A DNA stretch of 64,000 nt from an uncultured Poribacteria bacterium. Lineage in GTDB: Bacteria > Poribacteria > WGA-4E > PCPOR2b. The translations under genes were made by a program, and so were the position numbers. Numbering within the stretch: position 1 is the first letter of the stretch; each line of letters starts with the position of its first letter. Where the stretch lies: positions 5,092,247-5,156,246 of the forward strand of contig OY282444.1 in assembly GCA_958296125.1 (NCBI GenBank), read 5' to 3'. This document shows, piece by piece, positions 54,260 to 62,901 of this stretch. The notes below the pieces were generated by a model. It had not been told where the DNA came from, searched no databases, and was given only the letters and a program-made list of their open reading frames with translations.

Positions 54260-55546
54260 ATGACAGAACAACTCCCTCTCTTCTCAGTAGACGATGTGAC
54301 GGCTGCATCCAAAGATGATGAAATCGATAAACGAATTCAATTGATTTCCTTTCGGGAGTTAGTCCCTGAAATCAAAGATACAAGGTATTTGACACACGCG
54401 ATTTTTTACTATCCTGCTAAATTTATACCCCATGTTGTAAGATACGCGCTGGGAGCTTTCACGAAAGCGGGGGATTGGGTTGTTGATCCATTCGCAGGTT
54501 CGGGAACCGTGGGCGTTGAGGCGTATTTATGCAAACGAAACGCGTTTCTACTCGACCTGAATCCCCTCCTAAATTATATGATTCCACTCAAGGTGCGTAC
54601 TGAAAAAGAGAGATTGCGTGAAGACCGCCTAAGTCAGATATTAGATGGGCTAGAAAAAAGTAGACATCACTTCACCCCAGCGTGGTCAAATATAGCGTAT
54701 TGGTATCCACCTGAAATGCTGGAGACGCTAAGTAGCTACTGGGGATTTATCAAAAACAGTGAACGTAACGCATACACCGCAATCATAGAATCAGCTCTGT
54801 TGAAGGTGAGTAAGCACTTCTCCTATGCGGAACATAGAACCCCTAAACTGTTCAGGTCTAAAAGTAAGCGAAAATATGTGGAGGAACTGCTGCGGACGGA
54901 TTGGGTCGAGAAATTAAAAAGGATGATTAGCAGTCATTCATTAGAGACTATACGGAATTTGAATGACTTTGCAACGCTTACGAGCCATCACAATAGCTGT
55001 GTTGAATTTAAGGGCGGGGTGGATTCGTCATATTATCCATTTCAGCAGGAGTTTGATGCCTTAATTACATCGCCACCTTACCTACAAGCCCAAGAATATA
55101 TTCGGACAGCCAAAATGGAGTTATTTTGGTTGGGGTCTGACGATGAAGAGATAAGAGGATTATCCAGACTTGAAATACCATATAGGAAGGCGGACAGGGT
55201 GATTCAAACCCCAACACTGGAGACAATCAGGACAGAACTCACGCGGACTGACCTCATTAAATTATTGGATTCGTATTTTTGCCATACCATCAACGCGCTT
55301 GAAAATTCAATGAATCAGTTAAAAGTGAATGCAACCGCCTGCATTTTCATCGGAAATCCTTTGATTGATGGAATTAAGGTTGAAATCTGGCGGATATTGA
55401 TGGAGTATTTTACAAACAACGGGTATTTCTTTGAGAACCTGTATGAAGATCGGATAAAGAATAGACAGTTATTTGGAACTCGGAAGAATAAAAATCCAGA
55501 CGGAATGAAGTCTGAGTTTTTGTTGATTTTGAGAAAAGGGCAATAG
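54260..55546 (+). CDS. DNA methyltransferase, TSPPY-type (orphan)
   Basis: A protein of about 428 residues with the class I methyltransferase order: motif I DPFAGSGTVGVEAYL, a long central helical part that would read DNA, then motif IV TSPPYLQAQEY. TSPPY is usual for N4-cytosine or N6-adenine amino-methyltransferases. HAIFYYPAKFIPHVV before motif I recurs in related enzymes. The start is uncertain: ATG 54260 has only AAGG very close, and the frame is open to a TTG at 54191. No restriction endonuclease lies beside it, so it acts as an orphan regulator methylase or as a relic. A small-molecule methyltransferase gene follows 43 bp later. Confidence 0.82.
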   Translation: MTEQLPLFSVDDVTAASKDDEIDKRIQLISFRELVPEIKDTRYLTHAIFYYPAKFIPHVVRYALGAFTKAGDWVVDPFAGSGTVGVEAYLCKRNAFLLDLNPLLNYMIPLKVRTEKERLREDRLSQILDGLEKSRHHFTPAWSNIAYWYPPEMLETLSSYWGFIKNSERNAYTAIIESALLKVSKHFSYAEHRTPKLFRSKSKRKYVEELLRTDWVEKLKRMISSHSLETIRNLNDFATLTSHHNSCVEFKGGVDSSYYPFQQEFDALITSPPYLQAQEYIRTAKMELFWLGSDDEEIRGLSRLEIPYRKADRVIQTPTLETIRTELTRTDLIKLLDSYFCHTINALENSMNQLKVNATACIFIGNPLIDGIKVEIWRILMEYFTNNGYFFENLYEDRIKNRQLFGTRKNKNPDGMKSEFLLILRKGQ

Positions 55547-55589
55547 ATGACGAGAACTGTGCGAGAAATTGCCTTTCAGGAAGCATAAT

Positions 55590-56321
55590 ATGAGCGACAG
55601 TTTACGCGAATCTGAAGACAGGGTGATGCTTAAAGCTTTGGAATCATCTTACTGCCCAGAACCGATAAAAGAGGCGCGGGAACGGCAGGATGAAATACTG
55701 ACTGAAAGATTCCGGGGGCATCCCTACGCGATTGCAGATATCGGTTGCGGCACAGGCTATCACGGCTCAATTTTTGCGCCCGCGTGTCGGCTTTATCACG
55801 GCTTCGAGGTATCGACTGATATTGCAGAAATTGCCCGACAGCGATGGCACCAGGAAGAGCTAGACAACACCGAGTTATTTTTGGGCGATGCCGCTCAAGC
55901 CGAACCGCCGGCCAATTTCTATAACCTTGTCTTTTGTTTGTACTTTACCCCCGGCAATTTTCGAGAACCATCAGCGGATTTGAGTGTTTATACGGACGCA
56001 TACCTCGATCGGAATCCGAGTTTTATCGCTATATTCTCGAAATTTTATCGGTCACTGAAGCCGGGGGGGTTGATGTTCTTAACAATTTACAAGGATGTAT
56101 CAGAGGCAGAGGCAGCCCAGATCGATTTCTATGAACACACTGACCAGCATGTGGTAACGCCCAGAGGGGCGCGATTTGTGGCTACTGCGGAAAATTTCTG
56201 GTCGGCCAGATGGACCCAGCAAAGCCTCTTATCCAACCTTAAAGCCTGTGGGATTGCTGAAAGCGATGTTATATTCGGTGACTTAAATCACATTGCGTGG
56301 CTTGTTGAGATCAGGAAGTAA
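55590..56321 (+). CDS. Class I SAM-dependent methyltransferase
   Basis: A 243-residue enzyme with a single SAM-binding fold. AIADIGCGTGYHGSIFA is motif I, HGFEVSTDIAEIARQ holds the acidic residue that binds the ribose, and FLGDAAQAEPPANFYNLVFC with LKPGGLMFLTIYK complete it. There is no DNA-recognition domain, so a small metabolite is the likely acceptor. ATG 55590 has AGGAAG before it; the TTG start seven codons upstream is less good. It lies right after the DNA methyltransferase gene. Confidence 0.85.
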   Translation: MSDSLRESEDRVMLKALESSYCPEPIKEARERQDEILTERFRGHPYAIADIGCGTGYHGSIFAPACRLYHGFEVSTDIAEIARQRWHQEELDNTELFLGDAAQAEPPANFYNLVFCLYFTPGNFREPSADLSVYTDAYLDRNPSFIAIFSKFYRSLKPGGLMFLTIYKDVSEAEAAQIDFYEHTDQHVVTPRGARFVATAENFWSARWTQQSLLSNLKACGIAESDVIFGDLNHIAWLVEIRK

Positions 56322-56426
56322 TTACAGCATAGCACGTAGTCAGTTATTGTGCATAGTTGACCGTTTTCCATATTTAACCGTAGTAGATGTTCGGGCACAT
56401 CTTACGCGCAGTGTAAAGGAGAAATT

Positions 56427-57227
56427 ATGATAGGTCCCAGACTTCCCTACCGCTATGACCACTACACCTGGCCGGAAATCAGGGATTTGGTCGAAAAACA
56501 ACCCGTCGTTGTCCTGCCTGTAGGCTCCACCGAGGATCATGGCCACCACCTTCCCTTGGATGTAGATACCTTTGTGGTCAACAGCATCTGCGATGCCGCT
56601 GCACAGCAGATTCCTGACGAAGTGCTACTTTTGCCCGAACTGGCTTACGGCTTTGAAGACCATCACATGGATTTCCCCGGCACCATCACCATCCGTGATG
56701 ACCATTTGCTCAACTTTGTCGTCGATATCACCAAGAGTGTCGCTCACCACGGTTTTCGCAAGATCCTTATCGTCAACGGTCACGGATCCAACGTCCCTAT
56801 CTTGGAATTGGCATCGCGCCGGACTGTAATCGAAACCGATGCACATTGTGGCATGCTTAACGCGGGGGCGGGAGTTTTGGTCAATGAGATTGCTGAATCG
56901 GATGTGCTGTCCCACGCGGATGAGATTGAAACATCAGTCTACCGTTATCTCAATGATGCGGCGGTGCAGATGGATAAGGCTACCCATGAAGTAAAGGTTC
57001 CCGTTGCTCGCTATTATTGGCGGGGCACGGTACGCGGCAAGGGCAGCGCACCGCTGCGCATGATGGATCAATGGTCGCGTATTTCGGAGACGGGGGTCAT
57101 TGGCGATGCGACGCTTGGCACGGTGGAAAAAGGCGAACGGTTTTTTACCGCTGCCGCCACAGAGCTCGCCGCCCTCATCCGCGAATTCCGCACCTTGCCC
57201 ATTGAGCCACGCGTAGACCACCACTAA
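56427..57227 (+). CDS. Creatininase family amidohydrolase (second copy)
   Basis: A 266-residue member with the classical motifs: LPVGSTEDHGHHLPLDVDTF (metal ligands Glu, His, Asp), DHHMDFPGTITI, and IVNGHGSNVPILELA, then HADEIETSVY with the late Glu. It differs clearly from the copy at 49683-50414, which carries NEHLA in the first motif, so the two probably act on different substrates. AAGGAG precedes the ATG. pyrF follows 69 bp later on the same strand; creatininase-fold enzymes also act in nucleotide-like ring openings, but no pathway link is proven. Confidence 0.9.
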   Translation: MIGPRLPYRYDHYTWPEIRDLVEKQPVVVLPVGSTEDHGHHLPLDVDTFVVNSICDAAAQQIPDEVLLLPELAYGFEDHHMDFPGTITIRDDHLLNFVVDITKSVAHHGFRKILIVNGHGSNVPILELASRRTVIETDAHCGMLNAGAGVLVNEIAESDVLSHADEIETSVYRYLNDAAVQMDKATHEVKVPVARYYWRGTVRGKGSAPLRMMDQWSRISETGVIGDATLGTVEKGERFFTAAATELAALIREFRTLPIEPRVDHH

Positions 57228-57296
57228 TCCCGGTCTATGCTACGAATAAAGAAGCCTCGCAATGTTACGCTTATGGAATGGATATAAGGATCTAAC

Positions 57297-58010
57297 ATGT
57301 CCCAAAATCAACTTATCGTCCCTTTAGACGTAGAAAACTTAGCGGCAGCAAACCAACTAGTTACCACACTTTCCGATGAGGTCAACTGGTTCAAAATCGG
57401 CAAGCAACTCTTCACTGCTGTCGGGCCCGCTTCCGTCAACCTGCTACGTGAAGCAAAGAAAGATATCTTTCTGGATCTGAAATTCCACGATATTCCCAAC
57501 ACTGTCGCCGGCGCAGTTGCGTCTGGGACAAAGGTTGGTGCTAATATCATCAACCTACACACTTTAGGTGGGTTGGAGATGATGCGTGCCGCAAGGGCAG
57601 CCGCCGAAGAGCAAGCGGCCGAACTCGGCATTCCTAAGCCAACGCTTCTGGGTGTGACCATCCTCACCAGCATTGATGAGGTGAATTTCCAGCGTGATTT
57701 TGGGACGCAGCGCAAACTAAGAGATCAGATTGCTTATCTCGCAGAACTATCCCAAAAAGCGGGGTTGGATGGTGTGGTTGCCCCGCCACTGGAGATTGAG
57801 GTGATTCGGAAGGTTTGCGGCAGCGATTATGTAATTGTTACCCCAGGTGTCCGTCCTGAGTGGGCGGATGCAGATGATCAACGCCGGGTCATGACTCCTG
57901 CCGAAGCAATTGCTGCCGGTGCGGATTACATCGTCGTAGGACGACCCATCACGGCATCAGATAACCCGCGTGAGGCAGCGCAGACAATACTTCAAGAAAT
58001 TTATAAGTGA
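57297..58010 (+). CDS. pyrF: Orotidine 5'-phosphate decarboxylase
   Basis: A 237-residue TIM-barrel enzyme that converts OMP to UMP in the last step of pyrimidine synthesis. PLDVENLAAANQLV starts the barrel, the active-site signature DLKFHDIPNTVAGA carries the Asp-Lys-His-Asp charge network, and VTPGVRPEWADADDQRRVMTP with VGRPITASDNP bind the phosphate. The length is that of bacterial type I enzymes. AAGGAT lies before the ATG. Other pyr genes are not in the window. Confidence 0.97.
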   Translation: MSQNQLIVPLDVENLAAANQLVTTLSDEVNWFKIGKQLFTAVGPASVNLLREAKKDIFLDLKFHDIPNTVAGAVASGTKVGANIINLHTLGGLEMMRAARAAAEEQAAELGIPKPTLLGVTILTSIDEVNFQRDFGTQRKLRDQIAYLAELSQKAGLDGVVAPPLEIEVIRKVCGSDYVIVTPGVRPEWADADDQRRVMTPAEAIAAGADYIVVGRPITASDNPREAAQTILQEIYK

Positions 58011-58217
58011 GGTGTGAGATATAGATTTGACGTTTATGTTTTATTCCTGACCCTAATATTAACATGAGAGTTGACGATAGATTCAACAAGATTGCATACT
58101 TGCTCGTCAAAAACAAAAATCATATTTTTCAAGGTGAGGATTATAACCTTTGGTGCTAGTTGGTGAGGATGTAGTTGCCACACAGAGAATAGATTGTTGC
58201 TATGACTTTCTCTTTGG

Positions 58218-58245
58218 TTGCAAACTAGCAGCATTAGTTTATAAT
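58218..58245 (+). promoter_or_regulatory. Promoter of lepA with a very short leader
   Basis: TATAAT (58240-58245) is exact, with TTGCAA (58218-58223) 16 bp upstream as the -35. The start site would fall near 58251, only about seven bases before the lepA ATG (58258), where there is no ribosome-binding box. That predicts a leaderless or nearly leaderless message. The 247-bp gap from pyrF holds no gene. Confidence 0.45.
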
Positions 58246-58257
58246 TTCCAATAGTCA

Positions 58258-60060
58258 ATGAATAACCAACAAAAGATACGAAACTACTGCATTTTAGGAC
58301 ATATTGATCACGGCAAGAGCACACTCAGTGATCGCCTTTTGGAGTATACCGGCACGTTGACACCCCGTGAGATGCGCGAGCAGGTTCTGGACCTGATGGA
58401 TCTCGAGCGCGAACGGGGTATCACTATCAAAGCAACCGTTGTCAAACTCAATTATCGTGCCACGGATGGAGATATTTATGAGTTAAACCTAATTGACACT
58501 CCTGGGCATGTTGATTTCACCTACGAAGTTTCACGGAGCCTCGCGGCGTGCGAGGGTGCCATTCTAATCGTTGATGCCGCGCAAGGTGTAGAGGCGCAGA
58601 CGTTAGCAAACGCTTATCTCGCAATCGACCACGACCTTGAGATTATCCCCGTCATCAACAAAATCGATCTCCCGACAGCGCGTCCTGACGAGGTCAAACA
58701 CCAAATCGAAGAAGTTGTCGGTATCCCCGTAGACGAAGCTATTTTAGTGAGTGCTAAGGAAAATATCGGCACGCAGGGGATATTAGAAGCAATTGTTAAT
58801 CGGATTCCGCCACCGAAGGGGGATACCGATGGATCCCTGAAAGCACTCGTCATCGACTCTGTGTACGACAGCTATCGGGGCGTGGTCATGTATGTGCGTG
58901 TTTTTGATGGGAACGTGAGGATGGGCGATAAAATCCGTTTGATGGCGGCGAGGAGCGCGTATGAGGTTGAAGAGGTCGGGGTTTTCCTGCCACATATGAA
59001 ACCTGTTGATGTGCTCTCAACGGGTTCAGTCGGTTATGTGATTGCCGGGGTTCGAGAGATAGCGGACGCAAAAATCGGTGAAACAATTACCGACCATACA
59101 AGACCGACATCAGCACCGATGCCCGGCTACCGTGAAATGAAGCCGCTTGTGTTTTGTGGGCTATATCCAGCGGACACCAGCGAGGTTGGGGCACTGAGGG
59201 AGGCACTCGAAAGGCTCAAGCTCAACGATGATTCCTTCAGATTTGAACCTGAAACATCTGTGGCACTTGGATTCGGTTTTCGGTGTGGCTTCTTAGGTTT
59301 GCTGCACATGGAGATTATCCAAGAACGGCTTGAACGCGAATTTGACCTCTCCCTTGTTCGCACCTCACCGAGCGTTAAATACCATGTCATCCAACGAGAT
59401 GGTGAGCGCATTGAAGTCGATAACCCTGCGAAGATGCCTCCCGTTGACCGGATCGATTTCATTGTGGAACCTCACATCACCGCTGAGATTATCGTGCCTC
59501 AAGATTACATCGGCAATGTGATGGATTTGTGTCAGAAGCGACGGGGCATCTTTGTTCGCATGGATCAACTGGACGCAACCCGTGTGCAAATCAGCTATGA
59601 CCTACCCTTGGGCGAGATTCTCATCGATTTCTACGACAAACTCAAATCGTTGACGCGCGGCTATGGCTCGCTTGAGTACGAAATTGGTGAGTCCAAACCT
59701 GCAGATCTGGTGAAGTTGGACATTTTGCTCAACGAAAAACCGGTTGATGCACTCTCAACAATTATTCACCGTGACATGGCTTATGGCCGGGGGAAAGCGT
59801 TGGTAGAAAAATTGGGAGAAGTGATTCCCCAGCAGATGTTTACCGTGCCGATTCAAGCGGCGATCGGGCATCAAGTGATTGCGCGTAACACCGTTCGTGC
59901 TTTACGGAAGAACGTGACATCAAAGCTTTACGGCGGTGATGTCACCCGCAAGCGGAAGCTGCTCGAAAAGCAAAAGAAGGGGAAAAAACGGATGAAACAG
60001 ATTGGGAGAGTCGAGGTGCCACAGGAAGCATTTATGGCAATTCTGTCGATTGATGAGTGA
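58258..60060 (+). CDS. lepA: Elongation factor 4 (back-translocating GTPase LepA)
   Basis: A 600-residue translational GTPase of full length. G1 is [13 protein letters not shown]2/G3 are RERGITIKA and DTPGHVDF, and G4 is NKIDLPTA. The EF-G-like domains follow, and the LepA-specific C-terminal domain ends with [23 protein letters not shown] and [16 protein letters not shown]. It acts on stalled or mistranslocated ribosomes. No Shine-Dalgarno box precedes the ATG. The signal peptidase gene starts 31 bp after the stop, the same lepA-lepB pair as in E. coli. Confidence 0.98.
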   Translation: MNNQQKIRNYCILGHIDHGKSTLSDRLLEYTGTLTPREMREQVLDLMDLERERGITIKATVVKLNYRATDGDIYELNLIDTPGHVDFTYEVSRSLAACEGAILIVDAAQGVEAQTLANAYLAIDHDLEIIPVINKIDLPTARPDEVKHQIEEVVGIPVDEAILVSAKENIGTQGILEAIVNRIPPPKGDTDGSLKALVIDSVYDSYRGVVMYVRVFDGNVRMGDKIRLMAARSAYEVEEVGVFLPHMKPVDVLSTGSVGYVIAGVREIADAKIGETITDHTRPTSAPMPGYREMKPLVFCGLYPADTSEVGALREALERLKLNDDSFRFEPETSVALGFGFRCGFLGLLHMEIIQERLEREFDLSLVRTSPSVKYHVIQRDGERIEVDNPAKMPPVDRIDFIVEPHITAEIIVPQDYIGNVMDLCQKRRGIFVRMDQLDATRVQISYDLPLGEILIDFYDKLKSLTRGYGSLEYEIGESKPADLVKLDILLNEKPVDALSTIIHRDMAYGRGKALVEKLGEVIPQQMFTVPIQAAIGHQVIARNTVRALRKNVTSKLYGGDVTRKRKLLEKQKKGKKRMKQIGRVEVPQEAFMAILSIDE

Positions 60061-60091
60061 AATTGGTATTTTACATTGGAGGAGACAACTT

Positions 60092-60892
60092 ATGAATGAA
60101 ACGTCGGTGGATATACATGAAGAAACCCCTTCACGATGGCAGAGATTCCAACGAACTGTGGTATGGGAATACCTTCAGGTCATTGTGGTTGCTTTCGTAC
60201 TCGTCTTTGGATTTATTCGTCCCTTTGTCGTTGAGGCGTTCAAAATTCCATCCGGTTCTATGGAAGAAACCTTGCTTGTTGGAGATCGCATCCTTGTCTG
60301 CAAATTTATCTATGGTATCAACATCCCGGGAACGAAAATTAAACTCTTTGACTTCCATGAACCTGCAAGAGGAGATGTGTTTGTATTCGTTCCACCTCAC
60401 GAGCGAACCAAGAACTTTATCAAACGCATCGTCGCAGTTGGAGGCGACACAATCGAGACGAAGGGGGACACGCTCTACATCAACGGGGTCGAAATCGAAG
60501 ATAGTGCCTATACGAAACATGTGTCCTACGCCATTGGTCATCGGTATGATTTCCCACCCTTCCGCAAGCCCTACCATTTGCCCGGTAGTGCCCCGTTTAC
60601 CGATTATAAGCTCTCACCGAATCAGTTCCACATGAGGTTCCCAGAGGGCAAGCCGTTTGAAGTCCCAGAAGGGTATGTTTTTGCAATGGGAGACAATCGG
60701 GATCAGAGCAGCGACAGCCGCACATGGGGGCCTGTATCCGTAAATGATATTAAAGGGCAAGCCTTCATGGTCTATTGGTCGTACGACGCATTTAATCAGA
60801 AAAGACCTTGGGAGATTTGGAAGATTATCAATGGCATTCGGTTTACCCGAATTGGGAGTTTGATTCGGTCAGAGTTTAATGGGGGGCATTGA
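60092..60892 (+). CDS. lepB: Signal peptidase I
   Basis: A 266-residue membrane protease. One transmembrane helix (about 29-45) anchors it, then KIPSGSMEETLLVGDRILV holds the nucleophile Ser56, RGDVFVFVPP follows, and NFIKRIVAVGGDTIE carries general base Lys111; MGDNRDQSSDSRTWG is the box E region. It cleaves signal peptides of secreted proteins on the periplasmic side. ATG 60092 is preferred because GGAGGAG lies upstream and the open frame before it overlaps lepA. It is co-transcribed with lepA. Confidence 0.95.
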   Translation: MNETSVDIHEETPSRWQRFQRTVVWEYLQVIVVAFVLVFGFIRPFVVEAFKIPSGSMEETLLVGDRILVCKFIYGINIPGTKIKLFDFHEPARGDVFVFVPPHERTKNFIKRIVAVGGDTIETKGDTLYINGVEIEDSAYTKHVSYAIGHRYDFPPFRKPYHLPGSAPFTDYKLSPNQFHMRFPEGKPFEVPEGYVFAMGDNRDQSSDSRTWGPVSVNDIKGQAFMVYWSYDAFNQKRPWEIWKIINGIRFTRIGSLIRSEFNGGH

Positions 60893-60951
60893 GAAAACTG
60901 CTATTTTATGAAAGCAGCAGACATCTTCAACAAAGAGGAGGACGTTGACCA

Positions 60952-62067
60952 TTGTCCGTCGAAGTGCGTTTAGATCACATTGTAAAAGCTTTTGATACTA
61001 CAATCGCTGTGAATGATGTCAGCCTTCAAATTAAGGAGGGCGAACTGTTTTTTCTGCTCGGTCCATCGGGATGTGGAAAAACCACTTGCCTGCGCATTCT
61101 CGCAGGATTCTACGAACCGGATAGCGGGGAATTGATGTTTGGCGATCGGGAAATGAGCACAGTGCCGCCGCATAAACGGAATACCGGGATGGTGTTTCAG
61201 AATTACGCGCTTTGGCCCCACATGACTGTCTTTGAGAATGTGGAATATGGTCTGTCACTTCGCAAGCTTGACAAGGATATCCGAAAAAAGAAAGTCCACG
61301 AAGTCTTGGAGGTCATGCAGATGCCAGAGTATGCCGATCGACCTGTCAACAAGTTATCCGGTGGACAGCAGCAGCGGATAGCTTTGGCACGTGCCCTCGT
61401 CGTGGAACCGGATGTGTTGCTTCTTGATGAACCGTTAAGCAACCTTGACGCGAAGCTACGGCTTGAAATGCGTCAGGAGATTAAGCGGATTCACTCACAA
61501 GCCGGGGCGACCGCCGTTTATGTCACGCACGACCAGCAAGAAGCGATCCACCTCGCGGACCGGATGGCGATCATGAAAGATGGTTCAATCATCCAAGTTG
61601 GCACACCCCGTGAAATTTATCGGTTCCCCACCAATCCATTTGTTGCGAGTTTTATCGGCGAGACCAATTTTATCAACGGTAAGATTCAATCTGTCTCCAA
61701 TGGAACTGCTGAGATTGAAACCGAAGTTGGTGTGTTGCAATCAACAACGATCTATCACGATTTCACAAACGGTGAAACGGTGACTTGCTGCATCCGTCCA
61801 GAGTCGATCCACCTCGGAGAAGGGATTGCTGAAGAGGGTCCAAACCTGCTTCGTGCAAAGGTTCTCAGTGCGACCTATCTGGGACGCATTGAGGAATATC
61901 ACCTAGCACTCGCCGAGCACTTGACAGCGAAAGCGGTGCTATACAATCCAAGAACACACGATAAAAATGTCGGTGATACGCTTTCCATATCCGTCAGCAC
62001 AGAAGATGTAATCCCTTTGCCAGCAGAAGCACCTTACAGCGATGAGGAAGAGCGCCAGGTATTGTGA
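60952..62067 (+). CDS. ABC transporter ATP-binding protein (MalK/PotA/FbpC-type)
   Basis: A 371-residue ATPase. Walker A is GPSGCGKT (37-44), NYALWPHMTVFENVEYGL is the Q-loop region, KLSGGQQQRIALARAL is the signature, VLLLDEPLSNLD is Walker B, and YVTHDQQEA the switch. From about residue 235 there is a TOBE-type domain. The family serves sugar, polyamine, iron or spermidine importers, and no permease or binding protein is next to it, so the cargo is open. The start is a TTG with GAGGAGG ten bases ahead. Its stop overlaps the DedA-type gene by four bases (GTGA), so the two are translated together. Confidence 0.9.
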   Translation: MSVEVRLDHIVKAFDTTIAVNDVSLQIKEGELFFLLGPSGCGKTTCLRILAGFYEPDSGELMFGDREMSTVPPHKRNTGMVFQNYALWPHMTVFENVEYGLSLRKLDKDIRKKKVHEVLEVMQMPEYADRPVNKLSGGQQQRIALARALVVEPDVLLLDEPLSNLDAKLRLEMRQEIKRIHSQAGATAVYVTHDQQEAIHLADRMAIMKDGSIIQVGTPREIYRFPTNPFVASFIGETNFINGKIQSVSNGTAEIETEVGVLQSTTIYHDFTNGETVTCCIRPESIHLGEGIAEEGPNLLRAKVLSATYLGRIEEYHLALAEHLTAKAVLYNPRTHDKNVGDTLSISVSTEDVIPLPAEAPYSDEEERQVL

Positions 62068-62795
62068 ATCCACCGAGCAAGTTTGTATCAATGAAAGCCA
62101 AAATATTAATCATCGCCGCAGCTGCCTTTCTGCTCCTATACTTTGCTGTCCCTTCCTTTCACGATTGGCTCGTGAATATCTTCAATCTCTTCAGAGACCC
62201 ACAGGCGATGCGGGAATACATCGCCGCTTATGGTCCCCTCGCCCCGGTAATCTCTGCTCTCCTCATGATACTCCAGAGTGTTGCCGCGCCGTTACCCGCT
62301 TTTCTAATCACTTTCGCCAACGGGTTACTGTTCGGTGTATGGTGGGGTGCTGCATTGTCGTGGAGCAGTGCGATGTTGGGTGCCGCACTCTGTTTTTTCA
62401 TTGCTCGGTACTTTGGGCACCCCGTCGTCGTCAAACTAGTCAGTGAATCAGTCCTTGCCGCTTCCGATCGATTCTTTGAATGTTACGGCAAACACGCTGT
62501 GCTTATTGCGCGCTTAGTCCCTATTATCTCATTCGATGTCGTTAGCTATGGGTCGGGGTTGACCGGCATGAGATTTCTCGGGTTCTGGCTCGCCACCGGA
62601 ATTGGACAGTTGCCCGCAACGATTTTGTACTCCGCTCTTGGGGATAGCGCAACAGGCACGATCAAAATCCTTTTTTGGGTTTTCGGGGTTGTCATTGCGA
62701 GCTCCATTGTGATTGTCTTGGTTAAGCGTCGATCGGGTGGTATCACGCCCTCGTTTGGAAAAGGGGACGCACAAAGGGAACCGCCTTTTTTTTGA
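62064..62795 (+). CDS. DedA/TVP38-type (SNARE-associated) membrane protein
   Basis: A 243-residue inner-membrane protein with about five or six helices. LLYFAVPSFHDWL, then a re-entrant segment rich in Gly/Ala (FANGLLFGVWWGAALSWSSA, GAALCFFIARYFG) and a second one (LIARLVPIISFDVVSYGSGL, GFWLATGIGQLPATILYSAL) with conserved Arg/Pro match the TVP38/TMEM64 family, lipid scramblases or flippases. The start is GTG 62064, sharing four bases with the end of the ABC gene; an ATG nine codons later lacks a ribosome site. The ABC ATPase partner in an overlapping pair is unusual. Confidence 0.88.
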   Translation: MNPPSKFVSMKAKILIIAAAAFLLLYFAVPSFHDWLVNIFNLFRDPQAMREYIAAYGPLAPVISALLMILQSVAAPLPAFLITFANGLLFGVWWGAALSWSSAMLGAALCFFIARYFGHPVVVKLVSESVLAASDRFFECYGKHAVLIARLVPIISFDVVSYGSGLTGMRFLGFWLATGIGQLPATILYSALGDSATGTIKILFWVFGVVIASSIVIVLVKRRSGGITPSFGKGDAQREPPFF

Positions 62796-62901
62796 CGTAT
62801 CCCTCGGATGTCCATCTCCGTGTTGATTAAATTAGTAGACAAAATGAAACAACCTTTCTTGGTGAATCGAATATAGTGATAGCAATTATTTGGAGGAATC
62901 C

